This document shows positions 15,318-23,107 of a DNA stretch of 33,112 bases, one piece after another (position 1 is the stretch's first letter; each line of letters starts with the position of its first letter). The translations under genes and the position numbers were made by a program. The stretch is from DATMNI01 sp035570275 (GTDB taxonomy: Bacteria; Acidobacteriota; Terriglobia; Bryobacterales; Bryobacteraceae): the NCBI GenBank assembly GCA_035570275.1, contig DATMNI010000202.1, positions 1 through 33,112 on the forward strand, written 5' to 3'. The notes under the pieces are model-generated. The model ran no database searches. It was not told the DNA's origin and worked only from the letters and a program-made list of their open reading frames with translations.

Positions 15318-17027
15318 TTACTGATTCAGCACGAACGCGAACAACTGATCGCCGCCGGTGGCGAGCACGTACTGTCTACCGTCCAGCGTGTACGTCTCGG
15401 GCGCGTTGCCGGCGGCGCCGATGCGCGAGTGCCACAGCGGCTTGCCCGTGGCGGCCTCGTATGCCACCAGATTCTGGCCGTCGCCGCTGAAGAGCAGACC
15501 TCCGGCTGTAGACAACAGTCCCGCGCCTCCGGAGATTTCATGGCGCCACGACACCTTGCCGGTCTTGTAATCGATCGCGTCGATATACGACCCGTACGAG
15601 AGTCCGCCGCCCCCCATCGTGCCGCCGAGACCCATTGAGCCGCGCGGATCCGGATCGATCAGGTAAGTGAGCCGCAGCGAGTTATTCTCGGGCACATAGA
15701 ACAGGCCCGTATCCGGTGAGAAACTCGGCGGCGGATAGTTCGTCACGTCGCCAGAGACCAGCGAACCGGGAATGGTGGCATCCTTCGCGGGGTTGCGTTT
15801 CGGGCGGCCCTGCTCGTCCAGACCCAAAGCCCAGTTGTTGTAGAGGCCGAATTTGCCGGTGACCAGATGTTCGCCGGTGACGCGGTCCAGAACGAAGAAG
15901 TAGCCGTTGCGCTCCGCAGTCATCACCAGTTTGCGCGTCCGGCCGTTGAACGGCATGTCGGCGAAAACCGGCGTCTGCGTGGAATCCCAGTCATGCGTGT
16001 CGTGCGGCGAGGTCTGGTAATGCCAGGCGATCTTGCCGGTGTCCACGTTCACCGCCACCAGCGAACAGGTGTAGAGATTGTCGCCCTCGCCGCGCCCGGT
16101 GGTGTAGGCGGGCGTGGGGTTGCCCGTGCCGAAAATGTAGAGGTGAGTTTCGGGATCGTAAGAGCCCGGAATCCAGACCTGCGCGCCGCCGTGTTGCGCG
16201 GCATCCAGGCTGGCCCAGGTTTCGACGCCCGCGTCGCCGGCCTTCATCGGTACCGTGTAGGTGATCCACTGACGCTCACCGCGCTCCGGCTCGAAGGATT
16301 GCAGGAAACCCGGGGCATCCATGTCATTGCCCGTGCCTGCGAGGATGTGATTGCCCACCACGATCGGCGCCATGGAGGAGAAGTACTGCTGGTCGAAACT
16401 CGAAATTTCCTTCTTCCAGCGCTCTTTCCCGGTCCGGGCGTCGAGGCAGATCAGGTAGTCGTCGTGGACCTCCAGGTACAAATTGTTGTGCCACATGCCC
16501 ATCCCGCGATTGCCGGTGTGCGTGCCGCCGCGGGTTTTCCAGTAGTAATGCCAGAGGACGGTGCCATCGCGCGCATCGACCGCCCAGGCGTTATCGGGCG
16601 CCGACATATAGATGACGCCATCGACCATGAGAATGCCGCCGCCGAGGCGAGGGGCGCCGCAGTTATTGAGATCGCCTTTGCCTAACCCACCGGCGATGAT
16701 CGGGGCCGGCTCGCCGCCGCCACCGCGTCCGCCAAACCCGCCACCGCCACCGCCCGCGTCACCGGCGCCCGCGCCGACGCCCGACGGGCCGCACCCCGCG
16801 GTGAAACGCGTGACCCAGGAGAGGCTCAGATGGGCCACTGTGGACTGGTTGATCTGTTTGAGCGCGCTGTACCGCTTGCCGGTGTAGTCGCCGGAGTATG
16901 TGGTCCATTGATCGCCGAGCGGCTTGAGGATCTCGGAGGGATCGAGGCCGGCCTGTCCGAAGACGATGCCGGGGGCGAGCAGTAGAGAGGAAACCAGCAG
17001 TACAGAAGAGATGATGAGCTGTTTCAT
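15318..17027 (-). CDS. Exported PQQ-dependent dehydrogenase-like beta-propeller
   Basis: This 569-residue protein has a Sec signal peptide (about residues 1-25, ending VFGQA). The rest is an eight-bladed quinoprotein propeller: DQWTTYSGDYTGKRYSALKQ, WAVDARDGTVLWHYYW, YLICLDARTGKERWK, VNVDTGKIAWHYQTSPHDTH and FVLDRVTGEHLVTGKF, ending in IDAIDYKTGKVSWRHEISGG and QLFAFVLNQ. PQQ enzymes of this class oxidise alcohols or sugars in the periplasm and pass electrons to cytochrome c, which is encoded directly upstream. A glycine-rich insert (residues 84-105) replaces a loop near blade 1. I chose ATG 17027, because the signal peptide follows it; a TTG at 17045 is in frame but unlikely. The substrate cannot be read. 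Confidence 0.87.
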   Translation of the reverse strand: MKQLIISSVLLVSSLLLAPGIVFGQAGLDPSEILKPLGDQWTTYSGDYTGKRYSALKQINQSTVAHLSLSWVTRFTAGCGPSGVGAGAGDAGGGGGGFGGRGGGGEPAPIIAGGLGKGDLNNCGAPRLGGGILMVDGVIYMSAPDNAWAVDARDGTVLWHYYWKTRGGTHTGNRGMGMWHNNLYLEVHDDYLICLDARTGKERWKKEISSFDQQYFSSMAPIVVGNHILAGTGNDMDAPGFLQSFEPERGERQWITYTVPMKAGDAGVETWASLDAAQHGGAQVWIPGSYDPETHLYIFGTGNPTPAYTTGRGEGDNLYTCSLVAVNVDTGKIAWHYQTSPHDTHDWDSTQTPVFADMPFNGRTRKLVMTAERNGYFFVLDRVTGEHLVTGKFGLYNNWALGLDEQGRPKRNPAKDATIPGSLVSGDVTNYPPPSFSPDTGLFYVPENNSLRLTYLIDPDPRGSMGLGGTMGGGGLSYGSYIDAIDYKTGKVSWRHEISGGAGLLSTAGGLLFSGDGQNLVAYEAATGKPLWHSRIGAAGNAPETYTLDGRQYVLATGGDQLFAFVLNQ

Positions 17028-17046
17028 GGAAGTAATCTCAGCCAAT

Positions 17047-17967
17047 TCACTTTACGGTTGCCAGGTAAGCCGTCACGTCATGCATGTCCTTGTCGTCCAG
17101 CGTGGTGACCAGCTTCTTGTGCGCTTCGTCGGGATCGTGCACGTCGACTTTCGGCACTTCGCCATTGCGCGTGATCGACCTGCGGTTGCCGTCGGCCAGC
17201 ATGAGCGTCACGATGAAGTCATCCTTGCGAATGAGCATGCCCTCCAGTTTCTGCCCATTGCTCAGAGTCACGGTGACGGGGGTGGGCTTGGTAGGTCCAC
17301 CGCCCCGGCCTCCACGGCCACCGCCACCGCCGCCGGTGACCCAGGTATTCTGCAGCGTGCGGGCGTCGGAGTACTTCGACGCAATGGCCTTGAGGTCGCC
17401 TGTAATCGAGTGGCAGCCTGTGCACTTCGCCTGGAAGTAGACTTGGCCGGCGGAGGCGCTGCCGACCTGCACGTTGAGGGTTCCCGGGTCGGCCGCTCCC
17501 GGCGGGCGGGCCTGCGAGCCAACCATAGACAGCACGCTGTGGATGTACTCGGAGACGGCTGTGACGTCGGACTCGGTGAGGTTCAATGCGGGCATCCCCT
17601 TATCCTGGCGGGCGCCGCGCACAATGGGCGCGATCAGTTCGCCGTGCTGATCGCTCAACGCAACCAGCGAGCGCAGCAGGCTGGGCCCACCCTGGTCGCC
17701 GCCGCGAAGGTCGCCGCCATGACAGGCGGCGCAATTGACGCCATAGACTGCCTTGCCGCGGGCGATCACCTCCGGCCCAGCCAGTGGGCGCGTCTGCTGC
17801 GGGAAGTTCGGGACTCGGCGGCCTCCGCCGGCCGCCCCGTCGACGCCGCGGCCTGCGCGTCCGCGGCCCGCGCCGGCTGGAGGGGCCTGCTGCTCCTGAG
17901 CCGGCAGCATCGCGGCCGCCAGTGCGCCCGCCAGTACGGAAATCGTCAAACGGTTCGGTGCAGTCAT
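17047..17967 (-). CDS. Exported dihaem cytochrome c
   Basis: This 306-residue protein has a signal peptide (residues 1-23, ending LPAQ). A Gly/Arg/Pro-rich stretch follows (about 29-52), then two class I cytochrome c modules with haem sites CAACH (79-83) and CTGCH (182-186). GMPAL near residue 125 offers the axial methionine of the first module. A second glycine-rich loop (about 213-228) precedes a beta-rich tail (MLIRKDDFIVTLMLADGNRR) and a closing helix, DMHDVTAYLATVK, that belongs to the cytochrome fold. The gene ends 19 bp before the quinoprotein start, so the two form an operon, and the cytochrome is the likely electron acceptor. Its ATG follows AGAGGA within the last unit of a 14-bp tandem repeat. 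Confidence 0.9.
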   Translation of the reverse strand: MTAPNRLTISVLAGALAAAMLPAQEQQAPPAGAGRGRAGRGVDGAAGGGRRVPNFPQQTRPLAGPEVIARGKAVYGVNCAACHGGDLRGGDQGGPSLLRSLVALSDQHGELIAPIVRGARQDKGMPALNLTESDVTAVSEYIHSVLSMVGSQARPPGAADPGTLNVQVGSASAGQVYFQAKCTGCHSITGDLKAIASKYSDARTLQNTWVTGGGGGGRGGRGGGPTKPTPVTVTLSNGQKLEGMLIRKDDFIVTLMLADGNRRSITRNGEVPKVDVHDPDEAHKKLVTTLDDKDMHDVTAYLATVK

Positions 17968-18023
17968 GGTTCAATCCTCTGGGTTCAGTCCGCTGGGTTC
18001 AGTCCCCCTGGTTCAGGCCAGCG
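17968..18023. repeat. Four 14-bp tandem repeats in the cytochrome leader
   Basis: Units start at 17968, 17982, 17996 and 18010, a strict 14-bp period. They read GGTTCAATCCTCTG, GGTTCAGTCCGCTG, GGTTCAGTCCCCCT and GGTTCAGGCCAGCG. On the minus strand each gives a purine-rich block followed by TGAACC. The unit next to the cytochrome ATG provides its ribosome site AGAGGA, and the other units carry similar GGGGGA or GCGGA blocks. Confidence 0.8.
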
Positions 18024-18385
18024 CGTCCTTTGCGAACAGCGCGCCGATTCCCGGCGCCGGCGTGAAAGCCAGTTTGCCCAGCCAATGCCGTCTGCTGATT
18101 CCGTGTTGTGCCACTTCCAACTTTCCTTTCCCCGACGATGCTTGCCGCCGCCGAGGGTTCAGCCGCCCATCCGAACGGACTGCGGCCAGTGGACGACGTG
18201 GCGCCCGCCTTTTTCAGAATTCCGTAGCGAAAAAACGCTTCGCCGAAGATTCGCTCGATCTGGTCGCGAACAGCATCGCGGTCAATATGGGTAGGTGGTA
18301 GACAGGCCCGCGGCCCCTGGTATTCGAAACTCGGTTGGTGTTCGAAACTCTGCAGAATCGGCTTCGTCAATCCCGGAGTCGCCAT
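17999..18385 (-). CDS. Hypothetical 128-residue ORF overlapping the cytochrome leader
   Basis: This frame opens at ATG 18385, with AGAGG about 9 bases upstream, and closes in the 14-bp repeat array. I recognise no domain. Residues 31-60 (PTHIDRDAVRDQIERIFGEA, then FFRYGILKK) look amphipathic and protein-like. The second half overlaps the 33-residue Tat-like ORF in another frame, so at most one of the two is likely real over that stretch. A good extended -10 promoter ends about 24 bp upstream of the ATG, which gives this frame some support. It may also simply be the transcribed leader of the cytochrome operon. Confidence 0.3.
   Translation of the reverse strand: MATPGLTKPILQSFEHQPSFEYQGPRACLPPTHIDRDAVRDQIERIFGEAFFRYGILKKAGATSSTGRSPFGWAAEPSAAASIVGERKVGSGTTRNQQTALAGQTGFHAGAGNRRAVRKGRAGLNQGD
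18013..18114 (-). CDS. 33-residue ORF resembling a bare Tat signal peptide
   Basis: From GTG 18114 the frame encodes 33 residues that look like a complete twin-arginine leader and nothing else. ISRRHWLGK holds the RR motif, followed by a hydrophobic stretch with APGIGALF and an end AKDALA, then TGA at 18013-18015. GGAAAG lies 7 bases before the GTG; a TTG two codons earlier is an alternative. It lies 45 bp upstream of the cytochrome gene and on the same strand, so it would be the first gene of that operon. It may be a real mini-protein, a decayed subunit that kept only its leader (short Tat-leader subunits occur with membrane dehydrogenases), or chance. No family can be assigned. Confidence 0.45.
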   Translation of the reverse strand: MAQHGISRRHWLGKLAFTPAPGIGALFAKDALA

Positions 18386-18408
18386 GAAGAACCCTCTGGG
18401 TAGGTCGG

Positions 18409-18417
18409 ATTATATCA
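18409..18417 (-). promoter_or_regulatory. Extended -10 promoter for the cytochrome/quinoprotein operon
   Basis: On the minus strand the sequence TGATATAAT contains a perfect TATAAT (18409-18414) with the TG of an extended -10 element. No good -35 is seen at the right distance, which extended -10 promoters tolerate. Transcription would begin near 18402 and run leftward through the Tat-like ORF, cytochrome c and quinoprotein genes. Confidence 0.5.
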
Positions 18418-18494
18418 TGCGCGCGATTTGGTTGAGAATAAACTCCACCGTACAGACTGTGCAGCACATGCTGAAACGGGGAGGGACTTGAGCA

Positions 18495-18585
18495 ATCAGC
18501 TTTCAGCGGTCAGCTTTGAGCGCACCCAAGGCACGAGGTTTGCTAACTGAAAACTGAAAACTGAAAACTGATGACTGATAACTGT
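18495..18585. repeat. CTGAAAACTGA / TCAGCTTTCAG inverted repeat element
   Basis: The right part (about 18544-18585) has three tandem CTGAAAA units (AACTGAAAACTGAAAACTGA), then ATGACTGATAACTG. The left part (about 18495-18519) has TCAGCTTTCAGCGGTCAGCT, which is nearly complementary. Together they could fold into a long imperfect hairpin with a 25-base loop. Elements of this look are scattered between genes in several environmental phyla. It lies between the 3' end of the flippase-like gene and the upstream region of the cytochrome operon. Confidence 0.6.
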
Positions 18586-18608
18586 AACTCGCTTGCCCGC
18601 GCCCGCCC

Positions 18609-19637
18609 CTACTCCGCGTGCACCTCATTCATATGCTGCCTGGCCCGATCCCGCAGTTCGCCGATGTTCAGGCCGGTGAGGGCGGTGGCGATGGCGCCGC
18701 CCACCAGCAACGGGAACGTCTGGACGGCGTAGTAGATCAGCGAGAACGTTTTGGCATCGTTGGTTTCGACCTCGAAAAGGCGCAGCGCGACGACCACCGC
18801 GAAGTTGACCAGGCCCAGGTTGCCGGGCGCGTTCGGCACCACGGTGCTCATGCGCACGATGGTCAGGATGCCGCCGGCGACCCAGAAAGAAAGGTCGAAG
18901 CCGTACGCCTTCATCAGGGCGAAGACGAAGAGAACCTGCAAGGCCAGATAGAACAGGCTGATGATTGAGGTGAGGCCGAGGGTGCGCAGGCTGCCCATCA
19001 ACTTCAGGCCTTCCACGATATGGCGCAGCGTCGCGGCCCACCGGCTTTCTATGAGGCCGGCATGCGCCTGGTGCTTGCGGAGGACAATCCAGCAGAGAGC
19101 CGCGCTGGCGAGGAGCACGGCGGCGGCCACGCTCCAGGCGAAGAGATTGAGCTTCTCTTCAAGCCGGGCGGCCTCCGGATCGTGCGGAAGGTGCTTGATG
19201 AATCCCGCGGCGATCACGAAAGCGATGAGCAGCCAGAAGCCATCGATAATCCGTTCCACGGCGACCGAGGCAAAGGCAAGCGAGAGCCGCAGGTTGTTCC
19301 AGTGGCCCATCAGGTAGCAGCGGATGATCTCGCCCACGCGGAGGGGAAGCACCTCGTTGGCGAACAGGCCGATATAAATACATTGCACCGTGGTCCAGAA
19401 GCCGAGCCGCGCCACGGGGAAGAGCAGCGTATTCCAGCGCCAGCCGTGCACCACGAACACGGAGAGGTCGGTGAGGATGGCGATCGCGACCCAGCGCCAA
19501 TCCAGCGACCGGATGTTGGGCAGGAGTTCGTTCATCGGGTAGCCGTGAAGTACCCAGATGAGCGAACCGGCGGAAAGGCCGTAGCCCAACACCTGGGGCA
19601 GCCACGAGGGTATTCTGCGGGGCGAAGCGGCGGTCAT
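18609..19637 (-). CDS. Flippase-like integral membrane protein (LPG synthase TM family)
   Basis: This 342-residue protein has about eight hydrophobic helices and belongs to the lysylphosphatidylglycerol synthase transmembrane (UPF0104, TIGR00374-like) family. Marks are VVHGWRWNTLLFPVARL, the conserved ANEVLPLRVGEIIRCYLMGH, SVAVERIIDGFWLL, and VPNAPGNLGLVNFAVVVALR. Family members include the flippase part of MprF and many stand-alone proteins thought to move lipids or lipid-linked sugars across the inner membrane. No synthetase domain is present. It diverges from the fadN-type gene with 72 bp between the starts. The substrate is unknown. Confidence 0.87.
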   Translation of the reverse strand: MTAASPRRIPSWLPQVLGYGLSAGSLIWVLHGYPMNELLPNIRSLDWRWVAIAILTDLSVFVVHGWRWNTLLFPVARLGFWTTVQCIYIGLFANEVLPLRVGEIIRCYLMGHWNNLRLSLAFASVAVERIIDGFWLLIAFVIAAGFIKHLPHDPEAARLEEKLNLFAWSVAAAVLLASAALCWIVLRKHQAHAGLIESRWAATLRHIVEGLKLMGSLRTLGLTSIISLFYLALQVLFVFALMKAYGFDLSFWVAGGILTIVRMSTVVPNAPGNLGLVNFAVVVALRLFEVETNDAKTFSLIYYAVQTFPLLVGGAIATALTGLNIGELRDRARQHMNEVHAE

Positions 19638-19709
19638 CCGTGGCGATGTGCTCCGGTGCTCACGAGTTCATCATAGCGGGTAGCTGCGCCTTGGGGTACT
19701 CTAGCTTTG

Positions 19710-22043
19710 ATGAAGCCAATACGTCGTGTTGCGGTATTGGGAGCGGGGACCATGGGGTCGCGGATCGCGGCCCATTTTGCCAACGCCGGTTTTCCGGTGG
19801 ATCTGCTGGACATGCTTTTGCCGGATCAGCCGAACCGTAACGCGGCCGCGCTGGCAGGCATCGAGGCCGCGGTGAAACAAAGGCCGGGCGCCTTCTTCAC
19901 CGAGGCGGCGCGCAGGCTGATCCGGCCGGGGAACTTCGACGACCACCTGGACCGCCTCGGCGGATGCGACTGGATCATTGAGGCGGTGGCGGAGAACGTC
20001 GAAATCAAGCGCAGCCTGTGGCATCGCGTGGCCGAGGTGCGGAAGCCCGGAAGCATCCTTTCCACCAACACCAGCGGGATTCCGCTGGCGACGATTTCCG
20101 AGGGCTTCCCGGGCGAGTTCAAGCAGCACTTTCTGGGAACGCACTTTTTCAATCCGCCCCGCTACCTGCACCTGGTGGAGATTATTCCGGGTTCGGAGAC
20201 CACGGATGAGGTGCTGCTGGGGGCGGCAAGCTTTTGCGATCTGCACCTGGGCAAGGGCGTGGTGGAGTGCAAAGACACGCCGAACTTCATCGCCAACCGC
20301 ATCGGGTGCTTCTTCGGGGCCACCATTCACAAGCTCACGGTGGAAGATGATTTCACCATTGAAGAGGTGGACGCGCTGACCGGCCCGGCGGTCGGGATGC
20401 CGAAGAGCGCAAGCTTCCGGCTGATCGATATTGTGGGGCTGGATGTCTGGTGCCATGTGCTGAGCAATCTGTACGAACTGGTGCCGGAAGACCCGGCGCG
20501 CGAACTGTTCCAGGTGCCGGCGATGATGCGGCAGATGCTGGAGCGCGGCTGGCTGGGCGAAAAGCGCGGGCAGGGTTTTTATAAACGGGTGGGTAAAGGC
20601 GCGGAAAAGGAGATCCACGCCCTGGACCGCAAGACCATGGAATATCACCCGGCGCAAAAGGTGCGGTTTCCGGCGGTGGAGGCGGCGCGCGGAATCGAAG
20701 ACCTTCCGCAGCGTTTGCGTACGCTGGTGGCGGGCGAAGACCGTGCCGGGCAGTTTCTGTGGAAGCTGTTCCGCGACCTCTTCGTGTACTCCGCAACCAT
20801 GGTTCCGCAGATTTCCGAGCGCATCGTGGAGATGGATAGCGCCATGCGGTGGGGCTTCGGCTTCCCGATGGGCCCGTTCGAACTGTGGGACGCGCTGGGC
20901 CTTCCGGAAACCGTGGAGCGCATGGGCCGCGAAGGCTCCGCGGTGCCGTTGAACGTGGCCGCGATGCTGGCAGCCGGCGCCCGAAGTTTTTACAAAGTGG
21001 CGGATCGCTCGGGCGAACCCGGCAAGATGTATTTCGAACTCAATGACGGCGGTTACGAGAACCTGGAAACGCGGCCGGGAGTGCTGGTGTTGAGCGACAT
21101 CAAGCGCGCCCGCGGCGTGGTGAAGAAAAATGCCGGGGCTTCGCTGGTAGATCTGGGCGACGGCGCGCTGTGCCTGGAGTTCCACAGCAAGATGAACTCG
21201 CTGGGCGACGATATGGTGCAGATGCTCAACGCCGCCATTGAGGAGACCAGCCGTGGTTTCGATGCGCTGGTAATCGCTAACCAAGGCGAGAATTTCAGCG
21301 TGGGCGCGAACCTGATGCTGGTACTGCTGGCGGCGCAGGAAGGGGAGTGGGACGAACTCGACGCGGCGGTGCGGCGCTTCCAGCAGGCTGCCATGGCGAT
21401 CAAATACGCGCCCAAGCCGGTAGTCTCGGCGCCATTCGGCATGGCGCTGGGCGGCGGCTGCGAGATCGCGATTCATGCCGCGCGCGTGCAGGCGTCGGCC
21501 GAAACTTACATGGGGCTGGTGGAGGTAGGCGTGGGGCTAGTTCCGGCCGGCGGAGGCTGCAAGGAGATGCTGCTCCGGTTGGCGAACGCGAAAGCGGCGT
21601 TTGAGCTGATCGGGTACGCCAAGGTTTCGTCGAGCGCCGCCCACGCGCGGGAGTTGGGTTTTCTGCGAGAGCAGGATGGCGTCTCGATGAACCCGGAGCG
21701 GCTGATTGCCGATGCCAAGGCGGCGGCGCTGGCGATGGTCCCGTCCTGGGCGCCGGGTACGCCGCGGCAGGACATACCGGTTGAAGGCGAGGCGGGGTAC
21801 GCGCTGTTGAAGATGGGGCTGTATTTGGCCCGCGAGGGCGGATACATTTCGGAACACGACACCGTGGTCGGCGGCAAACTGGCCCACGTGTTGTCGGGCG
21901 GCAGGCTGACGGGGGCACAGAAGGTGGCGGAGCACTATTTGCTGGATCTGGAACGGGAAGCGTTTCTGAGCTTGTGCGGGACTGTGAAGACCCAGGAGCG
22001 GATGGGGCACATGCTGAAAACGGGGAAAGCGTTGCGCAACTGA
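19710..22043 (+). CDS. fadN: FadN-type 3-hydroxyacyl-CoA dehydrogenase / enoyl-CoA hydratase
   Basis: This 777-residue bifunctional beta-oxidation enzyme has the order of Bacillus FadN: dehydrogenase first, hydratase second. The NAD-binding motif GAGTMG is at residues 11-16. The dehydrogenase active-site segment is HFLGTHFFNPPRYLHLVEII, and the C-terminal helical part starts VVECKDTPNFIANRIG. A second such domain has MKWGFG-like MRWGFGFPMGPFELWDALGL. The crotonase domain begins near 455 (ASLVDLGDGALCLEFHSKMN), with GENFSVGANL and GMALGGGCEIAIHAA for the oxyanion hole, and TYMGLVEVGVGLVPAGGG carrying the catalytic glutamate region. The end, MLKTGKALRN, is also FadN-like. ATG 19710 was chosen over the TTG one codon earlier. 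It acts in the cytosol on fatty acyl-CoA; a thiolase and acyl-CoA dehydrogenase are not in this window. Confidence 0.93.
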   Translation: MKPIRRVAVLGAGTMGSRIAAHFANAGFPVDLLDMLLPDQPNRNAAALAGIEAAVKQRPGAFFTEAARRLIRPGNFDDHLDRLGGCDWIIEAVAENVEIKRSLWHRVAEVRKPGSILSTNTSGIPLATISEGFPGEFKQHFLGTHFFNPPRYLHLVEIIPGSETTDEVLLGAASFCDLHLGKGVVECKDTPNFIANRIGCFFGATIHKLTVEDDFTIEEVDALTGPAVGMPKSASFRLIDIVGLDVWCHVLSNLYELVPEDPARELFQVPAMMRQMLERGWLGEKRGQGFYKRVGKGAEKEIHALDRKTMEYHPAQKVRFPAVEAARGIEDLPQRLRTLVAGEDRAGQFLWKLFRDLFVYSATMVPQISERIVEMDSAMRWGFGFPMGPFELWDALGLPETVERMGREGSAVPLNVAAMLAAGARSFYKVADRSGEPGKMYFELNDGGYENLETRPGVLVLSDIKRARGVVKKNAGASLVDLGDGALCLEFHSKMNSLGDDMVQMLNAAIEETSRGFDALVIANQGENFSVGANLMLVLLAAQEGEWDELDAAVRRFQQAAMAIKYAPKPVVSAPFGMALGGGCEIAIHAARVQASAETYMGLVEVGVGLVPAGGGCKEMLLRLANAKAAFELIGYAKVSSSAAHARELGFLREQDGVSMNPERLIADAKAAALAMVPSWAPGTPRQDIPVEGEAGYALLKMGLYLAREGGYISEHDTVVGGKLAHVLSGGRLTGAQKVAEHYLLDLEREAFLSLCGTVKTQERMGHMLKTGKALRN

Positions 22044-22081
22044 GAGGAAAAAGAAACTGACGCGGAGGTGTAGGTCAAAGA

Positions 22082-22819
22082 ATGTGGGCGTTGTACGGGC
22101 GGATCGTCTTTGGCGCGTCGGCGGTGCTGTTCGGCGTCATCGCACTGATGTGGTACGACTCTGACACCTGGCAAACCCTCCGTCAGATCTGGAGCCTGCC
22201 TTTTGGAACCATCGTCGGCGGGTGTCTCATGATCGTTCAAATTGCCGGTGGGATTGGGATCCAGTACCCAAGGACGGCGCGTTTGGCGTCAATCGCTCTC
22301 GGCATCGTCTATTTGCTTTTCTCCCTGGCCTGCATCCCTGCCATCGTTGCCGCGCCGGCCATCTATGCGCATTACGGGAGCCTCTTCGAACAGTTTTGCT
22401 CACTCTGTGGTGCCATTGCCCTGTACGCTGCAACCGAGGCAAATGCAGCCCGGGCGGTAGCGTTCGGCCGAGTGGCGCGCCTAGGGCTCGGAGTCTGCGC
22501 GGTTTCATTTACGCTGAGTCAGATACTCTATCTTCCGGTGACATCTGACTTGGTTCCAAAGTGGATTCCGCCAAGTCAGACTTTTTGGGCGATACTCACG
22601 ACGATCGCATTTGCGCTCGCGGCGATTTCCATTCTCATCAATCGCCAGGCACGGCTTGCGATTCGCCTGATGACCCTCATGCTGGCACTCTTTGGTGTGT
22701 TGGTTTGGGTCCCGCGCCTGATCGCTCACCCGGAAGCCCATCTGAACTGGTCAGAATTCGGCTTGACTTTCCTCATTACAGGGGCCGTCTGGATGGTGGC
22801 TGATTTGAGGTCTTTCTGA
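22082..22819 (+). CDS. Uncharacterised integral membrane protein
   Basis: This 245-residue protein has about seven hydrophobic helices: IVFGASAVLFGVIALMW, IVGGCLMIVQIAGGIGI, SIALGIVYLLFSLACIPAIV, LCGAIALYAATEANAA, LGLGVCAVSFTLSQILYL, FWAILTTIAFALAAISILI and LMTLMLALFGVLVWVP. It may be a distant DoxX-like protein, but I see no defining motif. GGAGGTG lies at 22063-22069 with a long spacing to ATG 22082. It follows the fadN-type gene by 38 bp on the same strand and could be cotranscribed. Codon use looks less GC-extreme than its neighbours. I do not assign a function. Confidence 0.75.
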   Translation: MWALYGRIVFGASAVLFGVIALMWYDSDTWQTLRQIWSLPFGTIVGGCLMIVQIAGGIGIQYPRTARLASIALGIVYLLFSLACIPAIVAAPAIYAHYGSLFEQFCSLCGAIALYAATEANAARAVAFGRVARLGLGVCAVSFTLSQILYLPVTSDLVPKWIPPSQTFWAILTTIAFALAAISILINRQARLAIRLMTLMLALFGVLVWVPRLIAHPEAHLNWSEFGLTFLITGAVWMVADLRSF

Positions 22820-22959
22820 TTTAGGCGTGTTGGCGCGCCACTTAACTTAATCGTGCAACCGCCAGCGTTGTTTCCGGTTCTAACATTCTGGTCGGGCCAA
22901 AGTGGGACGATCGGGTTGTGTCGTCTGTCACCCAGCCCGCGCAGTGTCTGGCGAGGCAT

Positions 22960-22987
22960 GACAGACCACGAAAGACGATGGTCTGTC
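22960..22987. repeat. Hairpin in the gap before the enolase-superfamily gene
   Basis: GACAGACC (22960-22967) and GGTCTGTC (22980-22987) form a perfect 8-bp stem with a 12-base loop. The wider stretch 22901-22992 also has GTGGGAC on the left and GTCCCAC on the right, so the whole 90 bp is roughly palindromic, like a small decayed mobile element. The rest of the 288-bp gap (22820-23107) shows no gene. Confidence 0.45.
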
Positions 22988-23107
22988 CCACCTTCTCCCA
23001 GAAATGTACAAACTCGCGCCGGCGAATTCACAATCCGCCGCGGTTTAAACAATCTGCCCCACATGGAGTTCCCGCTATTCGCGTCCGAATTGTGATAGTA
23101 TCCGGCC

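Noticed and set aside
19701..21476. 591-codon open frame on the minus strand inside the fadN-type gene
   Set aside because: Antisense shadow; the plus strand aligns with FadN over its whole length.
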